This document shows positions 50,905 to 59,387 of a stretch of DNA of 64,000 nucleotides, in pieces; the first letter of the stretch is position 1; the number at the start of each line of letters is the position of its first letter. Source of the stretch: Thermococcus sp. 21S7 (GTDB lineage: Archaea > Methanobacteriota_B > Thermococci > Thermococcales > Thermococcaceae); contig NZ_SNUT01000002.1 of NCBI RefSeq assembly GCF_012027615.1, positions 248,001 to 312,000 on the forward strand, in the 5' to 3' direction. Below the pieces are notes generated by a model. That model made no database searches, had not been told where the DNA came from, and saw only the letters and a list, made by a program, of their open reading frames with translations. The translations under genes were made by a program, and so were the position numbers.

Positions 50905-51651
50905 ATGTTTGGCTCCGATGTATACACCGACCGCCGCTACTGGGAGATAGACCTGCTGCGCGGCGTTGGAATAACGATGATGGTGGTCTCTAACTTCATT
51001 ACAGACCTTCAGCTCTTTCTAGGGTACTCCTCCCACCGGGATTTCTGGATGGTGTTTGCCATCACCACGGCCACGATATTCGTCTTCGCCTCGGGTCTCT
51101 CCATGTGGATAAGCTACTCCAGAACACTGGGGAAAAAGCCCGGCCCCCATCTGAAGTACCTCCGGCGCTTTTTCAAGCTCTTTGGCATGGGATTGCTGAT
51201 TACGGCCACCACGCACTCACTGGGGATGACGGTACATTTTGGAATCCTCCATCTCCTCGCGGTCGCCACCCTCCTTGGAATGTTTTTTCACAGGTTTGGG
51301 AGCCTCAATGCACTCTGGGCCGCGTTCTTTATTCTCGGGTATCTCGTCATCAGAAACTTCCACGATGGGCCCTGGCTTCTGCCCGTGGGAATCATGCCTG
51401 AGAACTACTTCGCCCCCGATTACTTCCCGGTATTCCCCTGGTTCGGGGTCTTCCTCCTTGGAATGGCCGCCGGGAGCGTTTTCTACCCGGACGGAAGGAG
51501 AAAACAGGAGATATTCCTCCCATCGAATCCGCTGGTTCACTTCGCCGCCTTCGCAGGGAGGCACACCCTTCTGATTTACGTGATTCATCAGCCAATACTC
51601 GTGGGCCTGCTGAGGCTCATTCACGGCCCCCTCCCAGGCCTTCCGGTTTAG
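50905..51651 (+). CDS. Membrane acyltransferase-like protein (DUF1624/HGSNAT type)
   Basis: 248 residues, about seven to eight membrane segments. YWEIDLLRGVGITMMVVSNF near 12-31 is the family start, with the RG pair, and FMVFAITTATIFVFASGLSM near 47 follows. HFGILHLLAVATLLG near 111 holds the conserved His, and PVFPWFGVFLLGMAAG near 173 follows. The end HTLLIYVIHQPILVGLL near 222 is typical. Members move acetyl groups across membranes onto sugars. The substrate is unknown. ATG 50905 follows GTAGGAGGTCG. Its end overlaps the convergent ABC ATPase by 35 bases. Confidence 0.8.
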   Translation: MFGSDVYTDRRYWEIDLLRGVGITMMVVSNFITDLQLFLGYSSHRDFWMVFAITTATIFVFASGLSMWISYSRTLGKKPGPHLKYLRRFFKLFGMGLLITATTHSLGMTVHFGILHLLAVATLLGMFFHRFGSLNALWAAFFILGYLVIRNFHDGPWLLPVGIMPENYFAPDYFPVFPWFGVFLLGMAAGSVFYPDGRRKQEIFLPSNPLVHFAAFAGRHTLLIYVIHQPILVGLLRLIHGPLPGLPV

Positions 51652-53539
51652 TTTGAAGCCTCGCCGTCCCGTAGCCGACGAAGAGCACCCTGTCAGGGTC
51701 AAGGGCCTTTAACACCTCTGGCCGGTGGGTGATTATGAGCGCTGTTATGCCTGCCTCCCTGATTATCTCGGCGACCTTCTTGGCAACGCGCATTGCGGTG
51801 AGCGTATCGAGGTGGGCCGCAAATTCATCCATTAGAAGCAGATTCGGCTTCTCAGCCAAAAGTGACGCTATCCTCGCCCTCTCCTTCTGACCCGTGCTCA
51901 GCTCACCGTACTTGGCGCGGTAAAGAACGGCATCGCTCAGGCCGGCCCTGTTGAGTATCTCCACCGCGGCATTGAGGTCGCCTATCTTCCTGTAAACGTG
52001 CTCCAAGATGGCCTCCGTGCCAAAAGTCGGCTCGAACTCGCCGGGAATCATGACGGAAACCTTGGCATTATCGGGGACCTCGATCCTGCCCTCGGTCGGC
52101 CTAAAACGCTCTTCCCACCATCCGTTGGCGGAGCCGAGAATCAGTCTCAGCAGGGTCGTCTTTCCGGAACCGCTCGCGCCTACAACTGCCACAAGCTCGC
52201 CCGGCTGGATATCAAAGCTGAGGTTTCTCAGGACGGGCCTCTGGATAACGCGGTGCCTAACCCCGAAGGCCTTCAGCAGTTCCTGAATTTCGTCCGGCAA
52301 TCCCTTGATGTTAAGCTCGCTCTCGAAGACCTTGGAGACGTTCACGAAGCGTATCGAGCCGTTCAAAGGCTCAACCTTTCCGTAGCTGGGTTTCCAGAGC
52401 CTTCCGTCCTCCGGTGCGTGTGGGTCTTCTCTCAGGAACCTCTCGATGTATTCCCGGGCCTCTTCACTCAGCGGATAGAAGAGGACCGGTCTTCCGCTCG
52501 CGGTCTCCCAGAGGAACTTGAAGCCAACCTTCTCGAAGAACGGGTTGTAGCGGGCCATCTGCGCTATGGTTTCAACGACCTGCTTTCTCTTCCTCATCTC
52601 CGGAACCCTGCGCTCGGCTATCCACTCAAGGGCGGCTTTAACGCTCAGCTGGCCGAGTCCGTCGGAGCGGTAGTCGGGGTGAACGACGACGCGCGCAATC
52701 CTCGCTCCGGCGGTGTTCGTCTCGGCCAGGGCCCTCCACTTTGCCCGCTCCCAGAGGTAGGAGCGGGCTATTCTTCTCTTTCCGTACTTCCTCTTCAGCT
52801 CCTCGTAGAGTTCCTTCATTATGCGCTCCGGCCAGAAGGCTGGATGGAACCAGTTCTCCGGAAAGACCTTCTCGCGGATGTTTCTCTCAACCTCACCGTT
52901 GGGCAGTCTGCGGTGCATCAGCGGTATCGGCGGGTCAACGCGGACGTAGCTCAGAATCCTCGGCTCGTACTCCTCCCTCTCGACGAGCTCCAATATTAGA
53001 AAGCGCGACGCCGGGGTTGAGCCTTTGATTTCGAGGATGTGGCTCTCAGCGCCGCAGATTGGGCACTTCTCCTTCGTATTGGCCTCGAAGATGTGCCCGT
53101 TCTCGCAGCGCCATAAAGCCACCTTGTCCTTCTGGCTCGCGTAGTGGTACTGCTCAAGCTCCGCTATGGCTTCAAAATCGCTCTCGTACTTTGCTTCCCT
53201 CGCCCGGATTTTGTAGGCGTAGAGAAGCCCGCCGGTTAAAGGCGAGTAGCGCTTGGCCTCGACTTCATTCTCGAAGAGGGGCCACACTGGAATCCTGTCA
53301 CCATCGTGAAACTTCCAGAGCTTGTATCCGTCGAAATCGAGGATCTTGCCATTTTCTTTCTCTCTCGGCTTCTGAAGGATTTCAACCTCGACTTCATCCC
53401 CGCTGAGAAACCACTGGGCAACGTTGCCCGTCATGTAGAGCGAATACTTCTCCCCATCTGTCTCGACCTCAAGAACCCCAAACCAGCGGTGCCTGAAGCG
53501 AGGGATTTCGCTACCGACAACCCTTCCCCGTATGGGCAT
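51617..53539 (-). CDS. Zinc-finger / GNAT-like / ABC ATPase fusion (COG2401 type)
   Basis: 640 residues. Residues about 1-130 are beta-rich, followed by a zinc ribbon with CENGHIF and CPICG near 144-165. A GNAT-like acetyltransferase domain spans about 250-365 (ARVVVHPDYRSDGLGQLSVK near 281). The ABC ATPase covers about 395-630, with GASGSGKTT near 456, signature LSTGQKERARI near 556, LLLMDEFAAHLD near 577 and a switch His in IITHRPEV near 610. No membrane part exists, so it is not a normal transporter. The domain order matches COG2401, of unknown function, perhaps in RNA or ribosome modification. Confidence 0.85.
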   Translation of the reverse strand: MPIRGRVVGSEIPRFRHRWFGVLEVETDGEKYSLYMTGNVAQWFLSGDEVEVEILQKPREKENGKILDFDGYKLWKFHDGDRIPVWPLFENEVEAKRYSPLTGGLLYAYKIRAREAKYESDFEAIAELEQYHYASQKDKVALWRCENGHIFEANTKEKCPICGAESHILEIKGSTPASRFLILELVEREEYEPRILSYVRVDPPIPLMHRRLPNGEVERNIREKVFPENWFHPAFWPERIMKELYEELKRKYGKRRIARSYLWERAKWRALAETNTAGARIARVVVHPDYRSDGLGQLSVKAALEWIAERRVPEMRKRKQVVETIAQMARYNPFFEKVGFKFLWETASGRPVLFYPLSEEAREYIERFLREDPHAPEDGRLWKPSYGKVEPLNGSIRFVNVSKVFESELNIKGLPDEIQELLKAFGVRHRVIQRPVLRNLSFDIQPGELVAVVGASGSGKTTLLRLILGSANGWWEERFRPTEGRIEVPDNAKVSVMIPGEFEPTFGTEAILEHVYRKIGDLNAAVEILNRAGLSDAVLYRAKYGELSTGQKERARIASLLAEKPNLLLMDEFAAHLDTLTAMRVAKKVAEIIREAGITALIITHRPEVLKALDPDRVLFVGYGTARLQTKPEGLGGGRE

Positions 53540-53600
53540 GGAATCACCGAGGGAGTATGGGCGTTAGGTTTAATAACCATTGCTTCCAACGGCTGGTGGT

Positions 53601-54224
53601 ATGGAAGTGAGAATCGAGGCGTTTATGGAGCTTCCATCCATTGAGGAGTGCATAAAGCGGGCCGCACTGGAGGCCATCGTGGACGAAATGGTCAGGCGCA
53701 AGGGCAGTTTCGTGAGCGAACTCTTCCACCCGGGACCATGGGAGCGGTTTAGGGAGTGCACCCGGCCAAAGGCAAGGGTTGAGCTCTCCGCAGGGGGACT
53801 TTTCATCGCGAGGGGAGACGAAGATTACCTGAACTTCGCCGAGGCCATTCTGAGTATTGGAGCCCTCATCAGAGGGGAGTCCAGAAGGGCCGCTAAGCTG
53901 GCGGAGCTGACTGGGATGCGCCTCCTAGCAGAGCCCAGAGACGGGGGGATAAGGCTATCGTTTGCCGGCTTCTACGGTGTGGTAAAGCTCTCCAAAGACA
54001 GAATAGTGTTCTCAACCGACGGCTCAACTCTGACTGTCCCCATCGGGAGTTTTCTCGAGGCTGAGGGGCACTTCTTGAATTCCCTCGCCTTCGACCTCGA
54101 AGAGCTTTTTGAGGCCTGCTCAAGGCACGGGCTTGGGAGGGCTTTCCTTGAGAACACCGGGCCCATAAGGCTCCTCCTCAAGGTGATTGGGTATGAGAAC
54201 GGGCTGGGACGTTGGGGTGAGTGA
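53601..54224 (+). CDS. Protein of unknown function
   Basis: 207 residues, soluble, mixed alpha/beta. A helical first half (EECIKRAALEAIVDEMVRRK) then a beta-rich middle (GIRLSFAGFYGVVKLSKDRIVF). No family recognised. ATG 53601 lies after GGTGGT; the frame extends seven codons further upstream to an earlier start at 53580 that has no ribosome site. Its end overlaps the next gene by 32 bases, so the pair is probably coupled. Confidence 0.65.
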   Translation: MEVRIEAFMELPSIEECIKRAALEAIVDEMVRRKGSFVSELFHPGPWERFRECTRPKARVELSAGGLFIARGDEDYLNFAEAILSIGALIRGESRRAAKLAELTGMRLLAEPRDGGIRLSFAGFYGVVKLSKDRIVFSTDGSTLTVPIGSFLEAEGHFLNSLAFDLEELFEACSRHGLGRAFLENTGPIRLLLKVIGYENGLGRWGE

Positions 54225-55326
54225 AGGGTCGCTCCTTGAACGCCTCGCGGAGCTGGCCAAAACTGGAGACGTTCTTGGATACCTCGGTTTCGAGTGGGAC
54301 GACTACGGGATTCTGAGCCTCTGGAAGGATGAACTCCTCGTCTTTGGCGCCGATGTATTTCTCGGAAGTGCCCTCGAGGAGCTTGCGTTGCTGAACTTTC
54401 ACCTTCTCGAAGTCACGCCACCCCTTGACCTCGGCGAGCTGAGGACCGGAAAGCTGATGGACGACCCCTACCGGAGGGCCCTCGCGGGAGAAAATTTTGA
54501 CGCCTTCATGGAGGAGCACGTTATCGTTAGCCTCGGCTCCTACGACCCATGGATTGACCTCCACATCGCTAAAGAGGGCGAAACTCTGAAGGTCCTCTCC
54601 CTCGAATGGTACGGGAGGAGTCAGGAGCTGTACTTTGAAGTTCCCCTCGACGAGTGGCTCGACTCGACTGTGAGACTTTTCGCGATGGTTGTCAGGGACT
54701 TCGAGAGAATGAAAGAGACTCTCCTGAGATACGGCTTTTCAGATGCTCCGCGGAGAATCGGAAAGTACCGGGCCCTGCTGCGCCTCCTGCTCGATGCCCA
54801 CCCGATTGACGTTGACGCACTCCCGCCGGCCTACGCCCCCTGGGAGGTTGAAGGAGTCGCCAGAACGGCCTCGGAGCTGTTGTTCATGGGGGGCGCTGAA
54901 GGGGCAAGGTGCGTCCTCGACACGCTCAGGAACCCCAACCACTACAGGCTGACCCTGTTCAGAATTTACGGCAAGCTGGAAGTCCTTGAGGGACTCTACC
55001 GCGCCCTTGATGAGCCCTACCGCTCCGAAATGCTCGCCCACCTGAGCTACCTCTACGCCGTCGAGGGAAAGCCCGATGAGGGCCTGAAGATAGCCAGGGA
55101 AATCGGGAGCGACAGCGGCTTCCGCGCCCTTGCACTGGGTCTAATCCGGGCGGAGGATTACGAAACCGCCCTGGAAGTCGCCGGAAGAATCAAAAGCCCG
55201 TGGCTGAAAGGGGAGGTCCTCATGCGGCTCTACTCCGAGAGGCCGGAGCTCGAAGAAAGGATAAAGGAGATTGCCCCCGAGCATGCGAGGGTCTTCATCG
55301 AAGGGCGGAAGAAACGAGCGCTCTAA
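54193..55326 (+). CDS. Protein of unknown function with helical repeats
   Basis: 377 residues. The first half is mixed alpha/beta with an acidic surface (GFEWDDYGILSLWKDELLVF). The second half from about 195 is a string of helices resembling TPR or similar repeats: AYLYAVEGKPDEGLKIAREI and then DYETALEVAGRIKSPWLKGE. Such repeats bind other proteins. ATG 54193 follows AGGTGAT inside the previous gene. The convergent thiD gene overlaps its end by 32 bases. Function unknown. Confidence 0.68.
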   Translation: MRTGWDVGVSEGSLLERLAELAKTGDVLGYLGFEWDDYGILSLWKDELLVFGADVFLGSALEELALLNFHLLEVTPPLDLGELRTGKLMDDPYRRALAGENFDAFMEEHVIVSLGSYDPWIDLHIAKEGETLKVLSLEWYGRSQELYFEVPLDEWLDSTVRLFAMVVRDFERMKETLLRYGFSDAPRRIGKYRALLRLLLDAHPIDVDALPPAYAPWEVEGVARTASELLFMGGAEGARCVLDTLRNPNHYRLTLFRIYGKLEVLEGLYRALDEPYRSEMLAHLSYLYAVEGKPDEGLKIAREIGSDSGFRALALGLIRAEDYETALEVAGRIKSPWLKGEVLMRLYSERPELEERIKEIAPEHARVFIEGRKKRAL

Positions 55327-56590
55327 CTCTCTCCACAACCTCTCCCGCGTCCTTCCCAAAGACCAGAACCATCGGCTCCTTGCCCCAGTCGCCGAGGTGA
55401 TAAATCACGTCGGGCCTTTTTCCGGCCCTCTTTACGGCGGTCTCGATGCCCCACTCCATCGTTCCCCTCTCGGCCCTCTTCACCTCCTCCGGCTCTTCAT
55501 GCCTGTCGTAGAAAGAAACCACCAGTTCGAGTTCCCGGGCGCGCTTCACGAGTTCCTCGGAATAGCGAAGGTTGAGCACCGCTCTAATCTCGGGGTAGAA
55601 CTGTCTAATCTTGAGCAGTGCCCTCCTCAGGTGGTCGCTGGCGTTGAGTTCCACCGGACCGACGGGCTTTACCGTTTTTCCGTAGCGGACGATTCTGCCT
55701 TTGACTGCGAAGACCTCCCCTAAGGGCGTCACCAGTGCGAAGTTCGTCCCGACCTCGGGAACGTGGGGGTTGAGCTTTTCTCTAAACCCCATGAGTTCAT
55801 CAATGGCGTTCCTGAGCTCTTCTCTGGCCCCCCAGCGGTAGGCGTCCCTCTGGAGTTCCCAGAGGGGGTTCACTGCCGTTGCCTCGGCCTTCGAGAAGGT
55901 TATGGCACCTTCGACGAAGCGCTTCGCTTTCTCAACCGCGTCGGGAAGCTCAAGGCCCTTGGCAAGGAACGTCGCCAAGGCAGAGGAGAAGACACAGCCC
56001 GTCCCGTGCGCGAAGCCTTCAACCTTCATCCCCGGAAACTCGTAGAACCTTCCCCTCCAGTAGAGGACGTCTGTAATGGTAAGGTGGCCGCCCGTAACCA
56101 CGACCGCCGCAGCGCCGAGGTCTTCGGCGATTGCCTTCGCAGATTCCCTCATGTCGTTCACCGAACGGATTTCGAGGCCGCTAAGTGCTTCCGCCTCCGG
56201 AACGTTCGGGGTGACTATCGAACCCTCCACGAGGATTTTGATGGATTCGATGGAATCTATGAGTTTGGCGCCGGTGCTTGAGGACATCACGGGGTCGAAG
56301 ATCCTCGTCAAGCCGTCGGTTTCTTCCCTCACGACCCTGGCGACTCCACCGCTCCCGAGCATTCCCACCTTAACGGTTCTGATTTTGAAGTGCTCCTTAA
56401 CTGCCCGTATCTGGTTTCTCACGACCTCCGGCGGAATGGGGTGATAGCCCCCGACTCCCAGAGGGTTTTGATATGTGATGGCGGTGAGAATGGGGAGCGG
56501 GTGCTCGCCCAGGGCAGAGACCGTCTCAATGTCGGCCTTTAGACCCGCTCCGCCCCCGGTATCAAGGCCGGCAAGAATCAAAACGGCCAT
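55295..56590 (-). CDS. thiD: Hydroxymethylpyrimidine (phosphate) kinase fused to ThiN
   Basis: 431 residues. Residues 1-255 are ThiD: AGLDTGGGAGLKADIETVSA near 7, VGMLGSGGVARVV near 75, DPVMSSSTGAKLI near 97 and the anion hole GFAHGTGCVFSSALA near 195. ThiD adds two phosphates to HMP. Residues about 260-431 are ThiN, the archaeal thiamin phosphate synthase that replaces ThiE: VAKGR-type AVKGRIVRYGKTVK near 290 and GTMEWGIETAVKRAG near 372 with PDVIYHLGDWGKEPM near 396. Together it makes HMP-PP and joins it to the thiazole. Divergent from thiC with thi4 between. Confidence 0.95.
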   Translation of the reverse strand: MAVLILAGLDTGGGAGLKADIETVSALGEHPLPILTAITYQNPLGVGGYHPIPPEVVRNQIRAVKEHFKIRTVKVGMLGSGGVARVVREETDGLTRIFDPVMSSSTGAKLIDSIESIKILVEGSIVTPNVPEAEALSGLEIRSVNDMRESAKAIAEDLGAAAVVVTGGHLTITDVLYWRGRFYEFPGMKVEGFAHGTGCVFSSALATFLAKGLELPDAVEKAKRFVEGAITFSKAEATAVNPLWELQRDAYRWGAREELRNAIDELMGFREKLNPHVPEVGTNFALVTPLGEVFAVKGRIVRYGKTVKPVGPVELNASDHLRRALLKIRQFYPEIRAVLNLRYSEELVKRARELELVVSFYDRHEEPEEVKRAERGTMEWGIETAVKRAGKRPDVIYHLGDWGKEPMVLVFGKDAGEVVERVRALVSSALR

Positions 56591-56594
56591 TCCA

Positions 56595-57347
56595 TCACCT
56601 CAGCTTTTCGAGAATTTCGAAGGCCGCCTTCCTTCCGCTCAGGAACATGCCGCCGAATATCGGGCCCATCCTTGGGGCACCGGCTATTGCGTTCGCGGCC
56701 ATTCCCGTGACGTAGAGGCCCGGGAAAACCTCCTTCGTGTGCTTAACAGTCAGCTCCTCGCCCTTTTCGGCCCACATCGGCCCCTCTCCGGGAACTTCAA
56801 GAAGACCGCGCTTGACGAGGTGCTGACTTATCTGCGCCCCGTGACCCGTCGAATCGATTACAAACTTCGCCTCGATGGTAAGGGGATCCACGTGGAGGCC
56901 CGTCATGAGGACCGGCGTCCAGTTGATTACAACCCCGGCAACGCGGTCGTCCTTCAGGACCAAATCCTCAACCTCGACCATGTTGAAGAACTTCACTCCG
57001 GCCTTCACAGCTTTGCTTGCTATCGTCGTTGCCGTTTCGATAGAATCGGCGACGTAGAGGCCGTTTTTAAAGGGTCTGTAGCTTATCCCGAACTCGTCAA
57101 GGATTTCTTTGGCCGCATCCTGAACGACTATCCTGTTGAAGCCCATCGCACCGCCCCAGATTCCGCCGCCGATTGAGAGCTTCTTCTCGAATATCGCAAC
57201 CTTTGCCCCGTTCTTGGCGAGGTAGTAGCCGGCGACCATTCCGGAGGGGCCGGCTCCGACTATCGCCACGTCAAGGTTCAGACCCTCAAGAAGTTCGCCC
57301 ATGTAGGCCTCTATTATCGCCCTGCTTATCTCCGTCTCCCTCAGCAT
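56595..57347 (-). CDS. thi4: Sulfide-dependent thiazole synthase (Thi4)
   Basis: 250 residues. FAD/NAD-type loop VAIVGAGPSGMVAGYYLAKNG near 27-47, FEKKLSIGGGIWGGAMGFNR near 50 and MGPIFGGMFLSGRKAA near the end. Yeast Thi4 uses a Cys as suicide sulfur donor; here the matching stretch IDSTGHGAQ near 163 has His in that place, the mark of catalytic archaeal enzymes that use free sulfide. It makes the thiazole part of thiamin from NAD and glycine. ATG 57347 follows GGGTGGTTGTG. thiD lies four bases downstream. Confidence 0.94.
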   Translation of the reverse strand: MLRETEISRAIIEAYMGELLEGLNLDVAIVGAGPSGMVAGYYLAKNGAKVAIFEKKLSIGGGIWGGAMGFNRIVVQDAAKEILDEFGISYRPFKNGLYVADSIETATTIASKAVKAGVKFFNMVEVEDLVLKDDRVAGVVINWTPVLMTGLHVDPLTIEAKFVIDSTGHGAQISQHLVKRGLLEVPGEGPMWAEKGEELTVKHTKEVFPGLYVTGMAANAIAGAPRMGPIFGGMFLSGRKAAFEILEKLR

Positions 57348-57378
57348 CACAACCACCCAAAACCTTTTAAGTTGCGTT

Positions 57379-57393
57379 CAAAACTAAGTTTTG
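57379..57393. promoter_or_regulatory. Palindrome between thi4 and thiC
   Basis: CAAAAC-TAA-GTTTTG, perfect six-base arms. It lies between a TATA-like GTTTTTAAATC (about 57395-57405) and the start region of thi4, and about 15-25 bases before the thiC TATA-like GTTATAAAC. One bound repressor here could close both thiamin transcripts. No riboswitch-like structure was seen. Confidence 0.5.
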
Positions 57394-57441
57394 AGATTTA
57401 AAAACTTTGTTATAAACGGGTTTTAAAACAGGGTGATGGAC

Positions 57442-58731
57442 ATGACCCAGCTTGAGGATGCAAGGAACGGAATAATCACCGAGGATATGAAGTTTATAGC
57501 CGAGAAAGAGGGCATAAACCCCGAAAAGCTCAGGAGGAGCGTCGCCAAAGGCCACACCGTCATATTCCGCAACGTGAGGCACGACTGGGTTAAGCCCGTT
57601 GCGGTTGGTGAAGCCGTCCGCGTCAAGGTCAACGCCAACATAGGCACCTCGCGCGACATAGTGGACGTCGAAGCTGAGATAGAGAAGGCCAAGATCGCGG
57701 TCAAATATGGCGCCGATACCATAATGGACCTCTCAACCGGTGGCGACCTCGATGAAATAAGAAAGCGCATAATGAAGGCGGTGGACGTTCCCATTGGCAC
57801 CGTTCCCATCTACCAGGCCGCCGAGGAGATGCTGGCCAAAGGAAAGGCGATCATCGAGATGACCGAGGACGACATGTGGAAGGCTGTGGAGAAGCACTTC
57901 AGGGACGGCGTTGACTACGCGACGATACACGTTGGAGTTACGAAAGAGGTCGTCGAGAAGATGAAGAGAACCAAGAGGATTGTCGGCATGGTCTCCCGCG
58001 GTGGAACGTTCCTGGCAGCGTGGATACTCCACTGGGGCGAGGAGAACCCCTTCTACAAGAACTACGACTACCTCCTTGAGCTCGCGCGGGAGTACGACGT
58101 CGTCCTAAGCCTTGGCGACGGGTTGAGGCCCGGCGGACTGCCCGATGCCGGCGACGAACTGCAGATAGCCGAGCTTTACACCCTCGGAAGGCTCGTTAGG
58201 AGAGCCAGAGAGGCAGGAGTTCAGACCATGGTTGAAGGACCCGGCCACGTTCCGATAGACCAGATAGGGGCCCAGGTGAAGCTGGCCAAGATCGCCACGG
58301 ATAACGCTCCTTTCTATGTGTTGGGTCCGATAGTTACCGACGTCTTCCCAGGCTACGACCACATCACCTCTGCCATAGGCGGAGCCATAGCCGCCCTAAA
58401 CGGTGCCGACTTCCTCTGCTACGTGACGCCGGCGGAGCACCTTGGACTGCCGACGGTGGAGCACGTTAGAGAAGGGGTTATAGCCGCCAGGATAGCCGCC
58501 CACGCCGTAAACCTGACCCGCTTTGAGGCTGATTTTAAGAAGGACTACCTCATGAGCCTGGCAAGGGGAAGGCTGAACTGGGCGAAGCAGTTCGAGCTCA
58601 GCGAGGACAAGGAGATGTTCGTCGAGATAAGGAAGGATAGGCCGACGAAGACCGAGGCATGCTCCATGTGCGGCGATTTATGCGCGATAAAGCTCATCAA
58701 CGACATGCTGAGAACAGGTGAGGCCGAGTGA
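57442..58731 (+). CDS. thiC: Phosphomethylpyrimidine synthase ThiC
   Basis: 429 residues. A radical SAM enzyme that turns the purine intermediate AIR into HMP-P. The segments ANIGTSRDIVDVEAEIEKAK near 68, GADTIMDLSTGGDLDEIRK near 93, PGHVPIDQIGAQ near 270 and the C-terminal cluster motif ACSMCGDLC (Cys x3) near 412 are seen. Start ATG 57442 or 57436; GGGTGATGG precedes 57442. The next gene, purC, overlaps its end by four bases, so the AIR-consuming enzymes of two pathways share a transcript. Confidence 0.96.
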   Translation: MTQLEDARNGIITEDMKFIAEKEGINPEKLRRSVAKGHTVIFRNVRHDWVKPVAVGEAVRVKVNANIGTSRDIVDVEAEIEKAKIAVKYGADTIMDLSTGGDLDEIRKRIMKAVDVPIGTVPIYQAAEEMLAKGKAIIEMTEDDMWKAVEKHFRDGVDYATIHVGVTKEVVEKMKRTKRIVGMVSRGGTFLAAWILHWGEENPFYKNYDYLLELAREYDVVLSLGDGLRPGGLPDAGDELQIAELYTLGRLVRRAREAGVQTMVEGPGHVPIDQIGAQVKLAKIATDNAPFYVLGPIVTDVFPGYDHITSAIGGAIAALNGADFLCYVTPAEHLGLPTVEHVREGVIAARIAAHAVNLTRFEADFKKDYLMSLARGRLNWAKQFELSEDKEMFVEIRKDRPTKTEACSMCGDLCAIKLINDMLRTGEAE

Positions 58732-59387
58732 GGCTCATCTACCGCGGTAAGACGAAGGACGTTTACGAGGATGGCCCGTATCTAGTCTTTTACTTCAAGG
58801 ACTCCCTGCTGGGCGAAGACGGAAGGGAAGACACGGGCGGCAACGAGGTGATAGGCGAGAGATTGGGCAAGGGGAGTGCGGTTCTCAAGCAGACGGAGTT
58901 CTTCTTCAGCCTGCTGGAAAGGAACGGGATAAGGACCCACTTCATCGAGCGGATTGACGAGAGAAGGGCGCGCTTTCTGAAGGCAGGGAGGATTCCGCTG
59001 GAGACTATATACCGCCTCAAGGCTTACGGAAGCTTCCTCAGGAGATACAGCGGATGGGTGGAGTCTCTCCAAGAGCTGGGAATAGTCGAGTTCACCCTCA
59101 AGGACGACTCGCTCGGCGACCCCCTCATAACCGAAGAAGCAATATCCCGGCTCGGTATAGCGAGCGAAGGGGAGCTGGAGGAAATGAAGGAGGTAACGAA
59201 AAGGGTCGCCGAAATCCTGGCGGGGTTCTTCTCCGCAAAGGGGCTTGAGCTAATAGACTTCAAGCTGGAGTTTGGCAGGCTGAATGGGGAGCTTCTGGTG
59301 ATAGACGAGCTTAGCGGCGACACGATGCGCGTTATGAAGGATGGGAGGCTTTTGAGCCAGGAAGAGCTCCTGGAGGTGGTAGAATGA
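58728..59387 (+). CDS. purC: SAICAR synthetase PurC
   Basis: 219 residues. YRGKTKDVYEDGPYLVFYFKD near 4, GKGSAVLKQTEFFFSLLERNG near 48, PLETIYRLKAYGSFLRRYSG near 88 and DFKLEFGRL near 183 with the end DELSGDTMRV near 198 match PurC. It joins aspartate to CAIR with ATP. The start is GTG inside the thiC stop (GTGA), so translation is coupled. It precedes purP, also coupled. Confidence 0.94.
   Translation: MRLIYRGKTKDVYEDGPYLVFYFKDSLLGEDGREDTGGNEVIGERLGKGSAVLKQTEFFFSLLERNGIRTHFIERIDERRARFLKAGRIPLETIYRLKAYGSFLRRYSGWVESLQELGIVEFTLKDDSLGDPLITEEAISRLGIASEGELEEMKEVTKRVAEILAGFFSAKGLELIDFKLEFGRLNGELLVIDELSGDTMRVMKDGRLLSQEELLEVVE

Noticed and set aside
57357-57441. TPP riboswitch before thiC or thi4
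   Set aside because: The gap is too short and AT-rich, and shows no thi-box-like CTGAGA or paired domains.
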